From Calycina herbarum (lineage: Eukaryota; Ascomycota; Leotiomycetes; Helotiales; Pezizellaceae), in the NCBI GenBank assembly GCA_001414485.1, contig LLEY01000023.1, forward strand, positions 434,001 through 498,000: a stretch of DNA of 64,000 bases, written 5' to 3'. The notes under the pieces were generated by a model, which saw only the letters and a program-made list of their open reading frames with translations, was not told where the DNA came from and made no database searches. The translations under genes and the position numbers were made by a program. Shown here piece after piece: positions 30,862-42,708 of the stretch (positions within the stretch are counted from its first letter, which is position 1; each line of letters opens with the position of its first letter).

Positions 30862-31942
30862 CTAATGTACACTATTACCTGACCTGAATGAGTCCCCGTT
30901 CTCGCTTCCATCGCCAACTTGCAACCGAGTTGGGTCTGCGGGAAGCTCTATTGGTGTATCTTCCCCCCCAAGTTCGTGTTCAGAGCTCTTCTCCTCAAGT
31001 AACTCACTCACTTTGAGTCGTCCGTCAATCTCAAATCTTTGATCCTCCCCTGGTAATTCGATCCTGTAACCCAAGGCCCTTGGCATATCATCTATAGACT
31101 TCTCCGGGGTAGAAATTTGTTTCTTTCGTCGAAGATGGTAGATTAATAGACCTGTGGCGAAGACGAAAGCTGTGGCTATGAAGATACCTATGGATAGCCC
31201 GATTATTGCGTTTTTTGGAAGAGTGGATGGACTGGGAGATGTAGAAGGTAGAGGGGCTGTGAGTGGACTTGGGTTGGTGGGGGATGCGTTGCTGGGAATA
31301 GATGGCGTGCTGATGAGGGCACGGCCATTGATGTGTAGAGCGGTGAATGTTTTAGCTTCGTTCAAGATGCTTACTAGTGGGTTGGGATTAGTAACAAAAG
31401 ATAGAAGCGATAAAACAATGGGGTGATACGTGATCTTACCTTGCGTCCCAGTTGAGAAAATCGTTTGACCACTGCTGGCCGACGATGTGCACTCTCCAGG
31501 TATTCCAGCAGGGTATATTGCACCCAGCGTGTAGTTCCTATTCATGTCAGGATTTCCTGTTTCAGAGACCTGTCCAAGTTTACCTTGGGCAACATGCTAT
31601 ATCCATCACACCCAGACCACTACTAGAGGTTGTAGCGGTGGTATAACCCCCAGGACACTGAAGAGGGCCAATTGAAAATATTGTTGACTGCAGCGATCTA
31701 TCACTAGCACTACCAGGCTCCCACCATCGAAGTACCTGTTCAGGTTGACAATCAACTCTGACATAAAAGTTCGTGTTGCCTGCTGAGGTCAAAGTTGTGA
31801 TTGTAAAAAACTGCAAATTGTCGGGGAACGTTCGATCCACCGTTCCACAGAGAATCGGGACGGACCACGATGTTGTGAGTGGAATCCAGGAGGTCGCTGT
31901 GCCTGATATTGTTTCAGGTGGAAAGGTGACTGACATTGACAT
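30862..31942 (-). CDS. Single-pass surface protein, tandem paralogue 1
   Basis: Complement(join(30862..31373,31440..31537,31584..31942)), 322 residues. The N-terminal extracellular region carries FPPETISGTATSWIPLTT, a CQPEQVLRWW segment and GPLQCPGGYTTA...CCPR. The second exon adds NYTLGAIYPAGIPGEC. After a conserved ALHINGRA stretch and a Ser/Pro/Thr linker there is one transmembrane helix (IIGLSIGIFIATAFVFATGL) with a basic border, then a cytoplasmic tail with PRALGYRIELPGEDQRFEIDG. Cys-rich ectodomain, mucin-like linker and single helix recall fungal Mid2/Wsc-like sensors, but no classical signal peptide is seen. Two homologues follow in tandem with the same intron phases (2, then 1). Confidence 0.75.
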
Positions 31943-32091
31943 TTCGAAAATCGGTCAGGTAAAGTCCAAGAGTCTTGGGACTACACGGGCTTTATAATCT
32001 CTGCAATCTTAAGATGCAGAGCGGATACTCCCGTTCCCGCGATGTTTTGAATTTGATACCGTAAACCAACAAGAAATATATATCAAGGCCA

Positions 32092-32127
32092 CTCATTGGG
32101 TGGCCGTGGCGGAAGGATTTGCCCGAA
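32092..32127 (-). promoter_or_regulatory. Conserved upstream element of paralogue 1
   Basis: Plus-strand CTCATTGGG followed by GGATTTGCCCGAA about 15 bases later. The same pair (CATTGG, then GGATTTACCCG) occurs before the other two paralogues. On the transcribed strand it reads CGGGTAAATCC-type then CCAAT. A CTGCAGTG follows on the gene-distal side in all three. Confidence 0.5.
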
Positions 32128-32338
32128 ACTCGCCCCATGCTGCAGTGTAATCTTGGCTCAGCTGTAGAATACACACAACTCTCCGTGTTCCGGCGTATTG
32201 GGCAGAATTTCTACAAAGGGGGCTCAGGAGTAATTATGGTCTGTACTGGTATCTCGCTTAAGTTACCGACCCAAATATTCCCCCTATCTAAACAGTTATA
32301 TGCAAGTAAATTCATGGATTTAATCATTCATGACTAAC

Positions 32339-33474
32339 TCAAAATTCCCAATTTTTCATCGCCACTTTTACACAGCCCAATATTGCCCCTGGGAGCTCTA
32401 TTGGTGTATCTTCCGCACACAACTCATGTGCACAGCGTTTGTCCTCAAGCTCACTCCATTTGAGCCGTCCATCAATTTCAACTCTCTGGTCTTCGCCCGG
32501 TAACTCGTTCCTATATCCTAAAGCTCGCGGAATATCATCCATGGTATCAGATACGAGTTTGCTTCGTCGTCGTCGGGATATCCAGATACCCAGTGTGAGG
32601 GAAAATAGTAGGGCTGTGAAAATTCCGATTGAGAGTCCGATTATCGCTGGCCTTTCTAAAAACTTATTCGGAATTGGGGTAGATGGAGTAGAGGCGTTGG
32701 GCAAGGGTTGTGGAAGGTTTGTCGAGAGCGGTATACTGACAAAGGCGCGACCATTTATATGCAAAGCGTTGATTGTTATATCTGCTGTAGCAATAACATG
32801 TTTTGTCATGAAGGTGGAAGCTCCTGACAAAGTGTACGGCAGTACATTGGAGACACCCTTTGTAATCTGTACTGTGGGGCTATGAGCTCCGCTGAATAGA
32901 CTCCATGTGATAGAAATGCAGTAAGCAAAACCAACAATGGAACTTACCAGTATAAAATAATGTATATGAAGTGCCAATGGTTTGGTCATAAATAAGCTCC
33001 TGACCAATCTTCAGGACTGATTGACATTGCCCAACCACCCCGGGAGCCAACATCGATACAAAAGTATAATTACTACACATGATTAATAAATACACATGGG
33101 ATACCCAGTGCTGAGGCTTACCTCGGACAGCATCCTACCTCTATTGTGCCGGGAGAAACCGTTATACTTGTTGCAGTCGTATATCCGAAAGGACATTGAA
33201 GCGGTCCGACTGAATAAATATGCTGATCATTTGAACTGGCGGTTATTCTGGGAGGAGCCCTCCGATTCCACCAAGCATCTACTTCCGATGGTTGGCAGGT
33301 TCCAGTCGAACGAGGCCCCTTATAAGAAGGGTCGTTAGAGAAAAGCAGCGTGGAGTTATAAATTACAGCACTGTTTATCTGACTGCATGCAACAGGGAAT
33401 GTCCATTCCGTAGTAAGTGGAAGCCAGGATGTCGTTATACCTGACGTGGTTTCTGGTTTAATTGTAAACGACAT
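32339..33474 (-). CDS. Single-pass surface protein, tandem paralogue 2
   Basis: Complement(join(32339..32871,32948..33072,33122..33474)), 336 residues from MSFTIKPETTSG, with an alternative Met 21 codons upstream. It has the same layout as its neighbours: TSWLPLTTEW, a CQPSEVDAWW segment, GPLQCPFGYTTA...CCPR, then NYTFVSMLAPGVVGQC, ALHINGRAFV, a Pro/Ser/Thr linker, one helix (IIGLSIGIFTALLFSLTLGI) and a tail with PRALGYRNELPGEDQRVEIDG. Intron positions and phases match paralogues 1 and 3 (AG|GTAAGC; ACAG acceptor in the second). Function unknown; a cell-surface or wall-sensing role is inference from topology. Confidence 0.75.
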
Positions 33475-33655
33475 ATTTGACGATTGAAAATCGAGGTCGA
33501 GAGTTCTGGGTCCATGCCCACCAGTTATACTTTTCACGATCCTTCAAAAAGATATCGATACAAGAACCGTTTATGTAGCACTACTCAGCCACCCATAGGT
33601 TTGGAATTTGATACCAAACACCAACACTAAAGGTACCTGGATCCTGGTTTGGGGG

Positions 33656-33695
33656 CCATTCATTGGTTAGTTGTGGCGCCAGGATTTACCCGAAC
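33656..33695 (-). promoter_or_regulatory. Conserved upstream element of paralogue 2
   Basis: CCATTCATTGG at 33655-33665 and GGATTTACCCGAA from 33682, followed by GGCTGCAGTGG, as in the other two upstream regions. Confidence 0.5.
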
Positions 33696-34048
33696 AATCT
33701 TCAGGCTGCAGTGGAACTCATGCAGGAAATCGCGATGCTTCATGTTTCGACACACTGAGAGGGGTGCATGGTAATAAACACCGATTGCGGTTTGTCAAAA
33801 ATAGACCTTTATGAATGCTGTATTGCGCATAGTATTTTCTCTGGACTGGCTATTTCTAAAAATCAACTTCCGAAAATCACGATAAGCCTGTGAGAAACTC
33901 AGCTCTAAAGAGTTTCTTCAAATAGGTGACCAAGAACGTACGGTTCCTTTCGTTGTTTTAGCTTTTTGAGTAAGGAGGGCTAAGATACACCTGTATAGTT
34001 ATAATCGATATCCGCTGGAACAACCATGATTCGCTCCGAGGATATGAG

Positions 34049-35226
34049 CTATGTAAGCGATATTATTTGTGCAGCTCCACCAACTCCCCTTTCCGCTCTG
34101 CTTGCCTCGCCGTTTTTCAACCGAATGACATCAACTGGAAACTCTTTTGCTGTTTCCACACCACATAACTCATGTGCACAGCTCTTTTCTTCGAGTAACT
34201 CACACGCTTGAAATCTCCCATCAATTTCAACCCTCTGATCTTCTCCTGGCATTTCGTTTCTGTATCCTAATGCTCGCGGAAGGTCGTCTAGGGGTTGTGA
34301 TGCATGTATACTTCGACGACGGTATACCCAGAAACCTAGCGTAAGGCAGAAAAAGAGTGCAAAGAACACCCCGAAGGAGATTCCTATTATGGCTTGTTTT
34401 GAAATAATTGGCTGAGTAGACAGGAACGGCCGAGTGGAAGTAGTGAGACCTGTAGTTGTACCAGCGACATCAAAGGTGGGGCTGCCTGGGAAGGGTGTAG
34501 GGAGAGGAGTGGAAGGGGGGATATCGACGAAAGCACGGCCATTGATATGTAGCGCAGTGACTACACGATCTGTGAAGGCAGTTGAGGTCGCTGTATTTAG
34601 GAATGCAAAGCCAGCTGTTGACTCTTTTGTTGCGACTGCAGGGTTCAATTTAGTTTGGGATTCTAACCGTCCAGCGAAATATAATACTTACGCGCAAATA
34701 GACTTCCATTGACCTGAACATTCACATAGGTTACTACCTGACCACCGGTAATACGTGATGTACATTGCCCAGGAATCATGGCAGGAAGCATCGCGACAAA
34801 AGTGTAGTTTCTGTGCAATTTAGTATAAGGCTTCTGTTGAATATGGGGCACTAACACTGGACAGCAGGCTACCTGTATGACACCAGGAGTAATAGTAGAA
34901 GTCTTTGCAGTAGTATAACCCACAGGACACTGCAGAGGACCAATTGAATAAAGCAATTCCTTGGCACTAGCTGTATTCCACCAACTCAAAGCTTGCTCAG
35001 GTTGACACGTAACCTCCACCTTGACTCGGACACCCCCTATTTTTGCGTCGTATACTTGGGTGTTGGAAAAGATTATGGTGGAAGTAATGGTCGAAGAGTC
35101 CGTACCAGCATAAGAGCAAGAAGGAGGAACTGTGAATGGAGTAGTCAATGGGATCCATGACGTCGTGGTACCTGAAACTATTTCTGGTGGAAATGTGGTA
35201 AGCGACATGCTTGAAGTGTAGTCCAA
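34049..35226 (-). CDS. Single-pass surface protein, tandem paralogue 3
   Basis: Complement(join(34049..34635,34692..34810,34856..35226)), 358 residues. A Met six codons in (MSLTTFPPE) aligns better with the other two starts. It shows TSWIPLTTPF, CQPEQALSWW, GPLQCPVGYTTA...CCP, NYTFVAMLPAMIPGQC, ALHINGRAFVDIP, a helix (IIGISFGVFFALFFCLTLGF) and PRALGYRNEMPGEDQRVEIDG. The first intron is 45 bp (GTTAGT, TACTAA branch point, CACAG) and a multiple of three, so the frame also reads through it. The family probably arose by local duplication. Confidence 0.75.
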
Positions 35227-35349
35227 AACAAGAGACTGAGAGTTCCATACGAGGGACTTTATAACTTGACCGACTCAGGTTTTACACTCCGGAGATTTGA
35301 ATCAGAATCTGAAACTGAAAACCAACAAAGTTTGCCCTGCATGGATTAT

Positions 35350-35381
35350 TCATTGGAGATATAACATCAGGATTTACCCGC
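35350..35381 (-). promoter_or_regulatory. Conserved upstream element of paralogue 3
   Basis: ATTCATTGG near 35349-35357 and GGATTTACCCGC at 35370-35381, followed by ACTGCAGTG, matching the other two copies about 145-210 bp before the start codons. Confidence 0.5.
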
Positions 35382-35656
35382 AAAAATCCTGAAACTGCAG
35401 TGCAACCTCAATTCGACATCGGAAGGCACAGTAAATCACAAAAGATAATGATACCACTCTTTGGGGGTGAGCATGGTGTAAGGTGATGATTACGATTGGT
35501 GGGAAAGTAAAGTTTGTTGAACTGGTGCTACGCACAGCACACCATATTCCAGGTGGTAGTGGTCCACCAGTCGAGTTTTTTTGTCCCCTCGTTCCCCCAT
35601 TTTTAACAACTAATACGCCGAACCTCAATATTATAAATCATAGGTGTTGCAAAATA

Positions 35657-38600
35657 CTAACGATAAAAATTGCCTCGTGTATCAGAAAGCGTAAAAATAT
35701 CAGAAAAGTCCAGTCCGCGACTAATAACCACCAGTTCACTTCTCTTAACAAATACAAACTCCTTCTTGGTAGTAAAGGAAATCATCATATCTCCAGAGGT
35801 AACCTGCCAATCAGAAGGTAGAAAGAAGTGTCGTCTAACTTGTGGTTTCGCTGCGAACGTCTTGATATCAAGACTACATACCCAAAGATCTGTGTTGATG
35901 AATAGAAGCTTGTTATCAGTGATGGAAATCAAATGCTCAATGCTTGGGCCGAGTACATCGAAGGTGGGAATTTGGGTTGAAGGGATCCCAGGACTTTTGA
36001 AGATAGGTGACTGATAAAACTGTATTTTTGCCTCGGATTTATTCCCATGTGGCTTCGTAAACCGAATAAGATGATCATGATTGTAGAAAGTTGTGCTTGT
36101 ACTTTCACTTCCAGATCCATTCCATTCAAATGACAGTGTGTGACTTTCCACTGGTTGGAAATCTGCCCAGCGATATAATGAAGCTGACGTATGCTCCAGT
36201 AATAGAAAGTTCTCAGGTTGTTGGGGGTCTTGAACGGTTTGTTCAAGATTTAAATTCTCTTTTGGTGCTTTGCCAATCAACTCACCAGCCGTAGTCCATA
36301 TTTCAGCGGTGAGACGTCCACTTAAAAGTATAAGATTGTTGTCGGGGTCAATCAGTAGACTTGTGATCGCACTGGGTGATCTTTTGTCTACAAGAAGCTG
36401 TGATGACCACTCAGTGCCAGAATTGGTGAGTTTTCTTGAGATAATCCTCCCGGATTCGTCAGCGCTAACCAAAATACCGGAACTCTCACCAAAAACGATC
36501 GCTGTGACCGAAATATTAGCTGCGTGGCGATAGAGTGTTAAGCCACGCTGGCCATCTTTGGTGGTGTAAATTGCAACGGAACCATCTTGCATTCCGCAAA
36601 ATACAACATCCCCAGAAGGGTGACATGTCATGGATGTTATATCCGCGTCTCTTTCCATTTCCAATGTCCCAACAGTTTTGGGCACTAGTGACACAGGGTC
36701 ACTAAGTTCACTCTGAGAGCCATCCTCACGATCCTTTCGAATCAACACAGCTGGCTCCCATACACAACACTGTCCGCCCCTGATGTCGACAAAGCGTAGG
36801 TTATCGTTGCTGAATGCAATAGACCTTATGCCTTCCTCGGAGGCATTGATTCGGTACAATAAAGTCAAAATAGCTCCATTTGCACCTCCAAAGTCATATA
36901 CCTGAATGGCCCCGAATGCACTGCCAGTCACTAAAGTTCGTCCGTCTGGAGAGCATCTGAGCGCGTGAGCATGGACAGAGGGGACTTCGTGAACCAATTC
37001 TATTGTCAAAGGATTGTACAATGCGAGCGCACCATCGTGGTAAGATACCACAAGAAAATTCATGTCAGAATTTGGGTTGAACGACATATCCATGACTGGA
37101 TCGAAGGCCCTTTGGCCTACGTGCTGTACACAATTGCCAAAGAATGTCTCCGATTCGAGGTTGAAGAGCAATACCGGAAGTCCACGATATGCTACCGCGA
37201 TAAGGTCGTGATCTGGGGAGAAACAAACATGAGTTGGGGGCTGTTTTTGAATCTCTTTAGGAGAGGTATCGCCGCTTGCCCCTTCCCATGAAATTATCTC
37301 TAATTCGCCATTTTCATCCAGGTTCCAGCAGTTTACACGGTTTCCCTGGGAAGCGGCGATTAAATAGTCATTCTCCTCGCTAAAAACGATTGACAAAGTT
37401 TGTTGTAGGGTGTCAAACGACCATAGTTGTGTGCCGTCACTCAAATCCCAGACGCGTATTTTCCGGAAACCGCTTGAAGCAATTATTTTGTCTCTGCTTC
37501 CGAATTCAACAAGCCGTACTCGCTCACCATGAATAATCGTCCTTCTATAACGCCCAGAGTCGGCAGTATAAATAACGACTAAGCCTGTTGAAAGGCCAAC
37601 TGCGAAGAATTGTTGGCCGTGATTGACTGCAGTTGCCTGAGAACCGCGATAATCAATTTGCAGAAGGCAGTCATCCCAAGTTGTTGCCTTGAGCCCCTTC
37701 ACTGCGAGACCTCGATGAGGCGAGGTGTACGACTTGTGAATTATAGACTCCTTAGGGCAAACGGGAGGAATTACCCAATGAATTGAAGCTGGCAGGGTGA
37801 CCAATATATTTTTGAACTGTGCGCTAATTCTGATCAAATCAACGATCCATGCTTCCACTGTTTGGACCTGGCGGCCGAATTGGGGGTAGTACTTTGCGGG
37901 GCGTTCGAGGAATGTTTGGATATTTGTAGCAGCTCGTGTAATATGATGGACGTCTCCTAACTTCGCAAGGCGCTCAATCCAGTTGAGAACGTTACTTGTG
38001 AGAAAATCGTAAAGAGCGTCCATGGTTTCGGGGTCTGCGGACGAAGACCTATGAAGGTGATCTGAAAAGAACGCGCATGCATAGTCAACTAATGCCACGT
38101 CTTTGGCAATAGCAGTTTTGGAGCCAAATTTCTTCGAACGAACACGAGAAGTTTTCAGCGAGTCTCCGGACAGTATTTCCATGCATTTTATAGCGAGATG
38201 CATATTAGCAGCCCCTCTTTTGATAGCGAATTCAGGGTGAGCATCTTCGTGAAGTAAGTAGTCTTTCGCTGTCTGATGTACCATCTGCACTCTCGACTGC
38301 CCATCAACGAAGACAAGCTGCCCACATATTGACGGAATTGATTTTGACAAATTCTGCACTGTCTCATTCACATCTAGTCTGATTGCTGACTGGATCTCGC
38401 TCAAAGACAGTGGCCTTGAAGCACATACAACCCATGTAAGTATCGTTCTTGCAAGCTTTGTTCCTCTTCCACCTTCAACCATGTTATCGAACGTTCGGGC
38501 GTACAAATTATTCATGTCTGCAGGAATGTCATTGAGTACCTCTGTGATAGCTTCCGCAGAAAAGGTTTTCTCTAACTCGGAAACAACCAAGCTTACCCAC

Positions 38601-40514
38601 AGGAAAGATCCAGCAGCTTTGGAAAGAATCCGTTCAGTCAAAACAGCTCGACCTTCGTCTTCATCAACTGGAAGTTTATCTATCCTGCTATCGATGAATG
38701 CTTTGATGTCTCTTGCTGTATCTCCAATCTGGATGTCTCGATGAAGCATCTTCTTACCAAGTTCAAGCATTCCACGTTCGATGGCCTGTGTCTTCCTACT
38801 TGTTACAAAGATTCGCAAGGGTATTGTTTCTCTATTAACCTTGGCGAGCATCGAAAATAACGATTGGACAGCCCTGCATTCATCTAGAGCATCGATAACC
38901 CAGAAATGTGGGTGCAATGGCTTTGAGAGTAAAATACCACCATGAAAAAGCCTTCGAAAAACAGCTCTTTCGTCGTGCTTTTCAAAGGTAACACCATCGG
39001 CTTCAAGAAGAATCAGTCTCCGTCGGATATCAGCATTCTTGAGAGCCATCTGGTAAGCAATGGAGCGCAAAAGTTCGCTGACGGTGGATTTGTTTTCAGC
39101 GCCGTGTTTGAAGAAGAAGTAGCTGCAATCTAGATTATGTTCCTCGACGCATCTGATAACGTGGCTAGCGAGGACAGATTTCCCTGACGCGGGATTTCCT
39201 GTAAGCCAGAAGACTGGTGGCGCATCTATGTAGCCGTTCTTCCAGGATTCAAATTCACGTTCCGAGGTGAACCACTCACAAGAGTTTGGCAACTTTTTCT
39301 CTTCAAGGTTGACTAGATCATCCTCCGGTAGACTCGAGACTCCAAGAAAAGATCTGAGAAGATTGAGGTCGTGTTTGGAGGCCTCCTTTTGAGACTCGAG
39401 AACTACAAAACGTCAGCAAAATCAACCGCCCATTTTCAAAACATGAAATGAAAACTCAGGGAGCACTAACCTTCTGAGACGATCATGTCCACTGTAGTGG
39501 TAAAGGCATTTCGTAATGTCTTGTAATTTGGGTCAGAAGGAGTGTCGAATTTTACCATGCCGCGATGATTGGCATTTAGAAGAGCAACTCTCTCGTTCGA
39601 GTATCCAAGTATAGCTGAACTTTTATCAACGATCATTGCATCTGACACGAGAATGCTGCTTTTTAGTGTTTCGTAAAAAGACCAAAGCTGCAGAGCATCC
39701 GCATAATGCCGGAAGGTATCATTGATTGATGATATCAAGCTCGAATTCCTCTCAAGATCATTGACAAACGGCTTCTTCCCGTATGAGATTTTGAGAATGT
39801 TGGTCAGCGTTTTGGCCAAGTCAGAGCCTCGATGAGGTGTCGCTAGAAAAAACATTGTGTGGAAACGACTCGCCAAATCCCGAAAAGCAACGTCTTGACG
39901 AGCCAAGATGTAAGCCTATGTGATGTCAGTAGGTAGATAATGGACACAGGATCCGCCCAATTTATTCTACCTTTTTCATCACTATACCCCCCATGCTGTG
40001 CCCAATCAATACGATCGATGTGTTGCTCCGTCTAATATCCGGGTTATCCTTTATGTCGCCCAGAAGGGAGCGAGCAAAATCGCGGACATCTAGTACGCTA
40101 TCCTGTTTTTCTCCCCAGTCCGCCTTATAACCGAATGCATGAATTCTGACATGCTTAAAATCAGGGTCTCTAGGTAGCCACTCTTTTGGCCAGTAGTGGT
40201 ATAAATTGTTGCTTTTTGACCATGTCTTTCTGCTTCCCCCACCAAGCCCATGGACGAAGACGAAATCCACCAATGGTTCCGAGGGTGCATATAGAAGAGT
40301 TAAGCCGAGCGATCCTTTGTTGTCCGTAGTGGACTCCTTGAACTCGGTAGATGGTGTGGAGTTTGTGGATGTCCGTTGTATCGACAAGCCGCTGAGGGCC
40401 TTTTCAAGGTATTTGATTCCACTTTCCGCAGAGGACCGCCGCCGAAACTGCGTACATAAAAGTTAGCCCATAAGAAATGCTACTTGAATGCATCTGGTAT
40501 CTCACCTGCTCCAT
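35657..40514 (-). CDS. NOD-like receptor: SesB-like hydrolase, NACHT NTPase and WD40 repeats
   Basis: Four exons, complement(join(35657..39402,39471..39915,39971..40447,40506..40514)), 1558 residues; the first exon is only ATG GAG CAG. The N-terminal domain is an alpha/beta hydrolase of the SesB/DUF676 type: DFVFVHGLGGG, GHSMGGIV (Ser elbow) and FLATPHRGSDL. The NACHT module follows with Walker A GNPASGKS, Walker B FWVIDALDEC and a TSRKT sensor-like segment. The C-terminal 700 residues hold WD40-like blades (for example FGSRDKIIASSGFRKIRVWD). This is a standard fungal NLR architecture linked to non-self recognition and programmed cell death. The blades are diverged rather than the near-identical repeats of HET-like NLRs. 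Confidence 0.9.
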
Positions 40515-40879
40515 TCTATCCTTTATACTCCTGTACCATCAGTGATACTTACGATCTCTCTTGAAGGAGCCAAACAGACCAAGGTATATTCTGAAATCGA
40601 AACAGTTGAGGTGGGGAATTGATATTTGGGATTTGGGTCATCGTAAAAGTGGGAATGAGTCGAATGTATGGGGTAGGCCTGCTCTGCATTGCCTGTAAAA
40701 AGACCCGGGCGCTTAACATGCAGGAGGATTCCGAGGTGGTATTGGCCCCCACTAAAGAAGGCCTTCACGCGCGGAGTGCAAAGATAGATGAGCTGTATCA
40801 TTGTAGCTAAATATGGCAATACGCCGTTTCCCAGTTCCCACCCCAAAAAACCCCAGGCCGGAAAAGCTATCCAGATAGA
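40515..40879. other. Spacer between NLR gene and the FN3K-like relic
   Basis: 5' flank of the NLR gene. Overlapping short minus-strand frames here look like shadows. Confidence 0.35.
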
Positions 40880-42213
40880 CTAAGGTAGTACAAACACCTC
40901 TACAAGCCACCTCCACAAGTGACCTCCACAAATCATGACATTGAAGATTCTGTGTAGCCATCCAAGCCCAGAGGATGCTTGAAAATCAGGCGCTTCATTT
41001 CTTCGATCACACTGTGCATGATTAGCTACCGAATAAAACCTCGTCGAATTTAAGGAAATCTCACGAATCGCGATAGCTGGGCACATTTGGAAACAAGGTA
41101 GCCGCATGGAGATCGAATCCTCTTGGGTAAATGTTAGCATTAGACGACGGCAATGAAGGGATTCAACCACATACATAGCGTGAAGTGCATTTCTGTCATC
41201 GTAGTCTTCCTCCGGGTATGCTGTGGGAATATAGCAATGATAAGCGTCAAAATATTTCCTGGTAAACTTATTGCGCACCGGGCGCCAGTTGCCTAATTCG
41301 TCTGCATTTGTCAGTAACTGGCGAGATGATTGAGACGGGCTAGCCTACACTCATTATGTGCCCAAAAGCAACATGGATCGAACACAATAGGTTGTCTGTT
41401 TCTAGATCTATCGCAGTATTGCTGCACCAAAGATCACCGTAAACAAGGGATGGCTTGACAGAACGACCCCCAGTTTTCAAAGGCCGTAACAGCCTCGGGA
41501 TAACTTTCTCGAACATGGCTGGTGCAAGCGCATCCAGCTCACTCGGTCCAGCAGCCGACTTGTTTAACTTGAGCATATGTTTAAGACCATTTGCGAAGAA
41601 TTCTTCCCAGGTGTCCGTGTATGTATTGTCTTGAGGCAAATTCCCATGGTACGTGACCACCTGGAACCCAAACTTGCCATTCGGAGACGCTCCTTTTGTG
41701 TGAAGCTCCGCAAGCCTCGCAGTAAACGGTCTTATATCGGGGAGCTCATCGCTGAGACTATGGAAATCGCAGAGATAGAAGTGTGCATCTGCAGTGTCTT
41801 TGAAACTTCCACAGGCGATAGAGTTTGGAATGAAGTCGGGCACAATCGTGTGAATCGCGGATGTTGATTCGAATTCTCCTTTCAATGCCTCTCGACCATG
41901 GTGACCGATAGAAACCTGTTACATAAATCTGGTACGCGGCGCTTCTTAAAATGCTTTCATACTTGGAAACAGAGGAGAAAGGATGTACTTACTTGCCTTA
42001 AGAAAATAGCTCTTGGGAGTCCCATCAAGAAGTTGCACATCAATCTTGAAAGTACGGGCCCATGCTGAAGCCCCGTGGTAAAAAATTCCAATCACCTCGC
42101 AGGTAGCCCTACAAGGCTGGATTAGCTAGTTCACTTGAAGCGCTGTTGGTGGATCAAGAACAGGAAAACTAACTTTCGAGAACATTGGCATCAACTTTCA
42201 AGTTCCCTTCCAT
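40880..42213 (-). pseudogene. Decayed fructosamine-3-kinase-like gene
   Basis: Exons of a fructosamine/ketosamine-kinase-like protein can be followed on the minus strand. The start is MEGNLKVDANVLE (42213), then ASAWARTFKIDVQLLDG...YFLK. After a GC-AG intron (AAG|GCAAGT) come VSIGHHGREALKGEFES and FIPNSIACGSF. The catalytic loop reads LVYGDLWCSN, where the family has HGDLWSGN. Near 41390 the frame slips by one base: the expected continuation PIVFDPCCFWAHNE is in another frame. ELGNWRPVRNKF and YDDRNALHAM follow in a further exon. The first splice junction also fails to keep phase. The His-to-Tyr and Gly-to-Ser changes are C-to-T and G-to-A transitions, as expected of RIP leaking from the neighbouring transposons. 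It is most likely non-functional. Confidence 0.7.
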
Positions 42214-42491
42214 TTCAAAACCGGTGCTATAAGTCTAGCAGAGTGTGTATGCGTTAAAAATGGTAAATTATAAATAATCAAAGCAAGAGTGCAATAAGGG
42301 AATGGGGGGGACATGGAGATCATAAGCTAAATAAGCTAGCCTGTTTACCAAGATCTCAAATACGGCCATTATGGAGAAACACCCTTGTGTTACTTATGAT
42401 AGGCTTCTATTCGTGGCGATTGCATATGTTCATGCGGTCGCAAGGTCTGATGTTACCTCGAGAAGGAATTGTTGTGAAGGCAAGCGAGGCC

Positions 42492-42582
42492 TACTATCCC
42501 CTAATTACATTGTACGGTGCACAGACATTTGCCATACTAAAACGACCGTGCGCATACAATGTAATTAGGGGGGGGGATAGTA
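42492..42582. repeat. 91-bp inverted repeat (fold-back)
   Basis: TACTATCCCCTAATTACATTGTA (left arm) and its reverse complement with an expanded G run (right arm, 42554-42582) enclose about 40 bp. Stem about 22 bp. It could be a tiny MITE or a hairpin; it sits just before the aldo-keto reductase fragment. Confidence 0.65.
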
Positions 42583-42708
42583 CAGGCGGGCGCTTCAGGC
42601 TCCCTCGGGGTCGCTTTGCCGAGGTTCCGGAAGACTTCCCCGCCTCAACATCTCCCAATCACCGCAAGATCCAGAATCAGAAACACTGTTATACTGTGTT
42701 CAGCAGAG

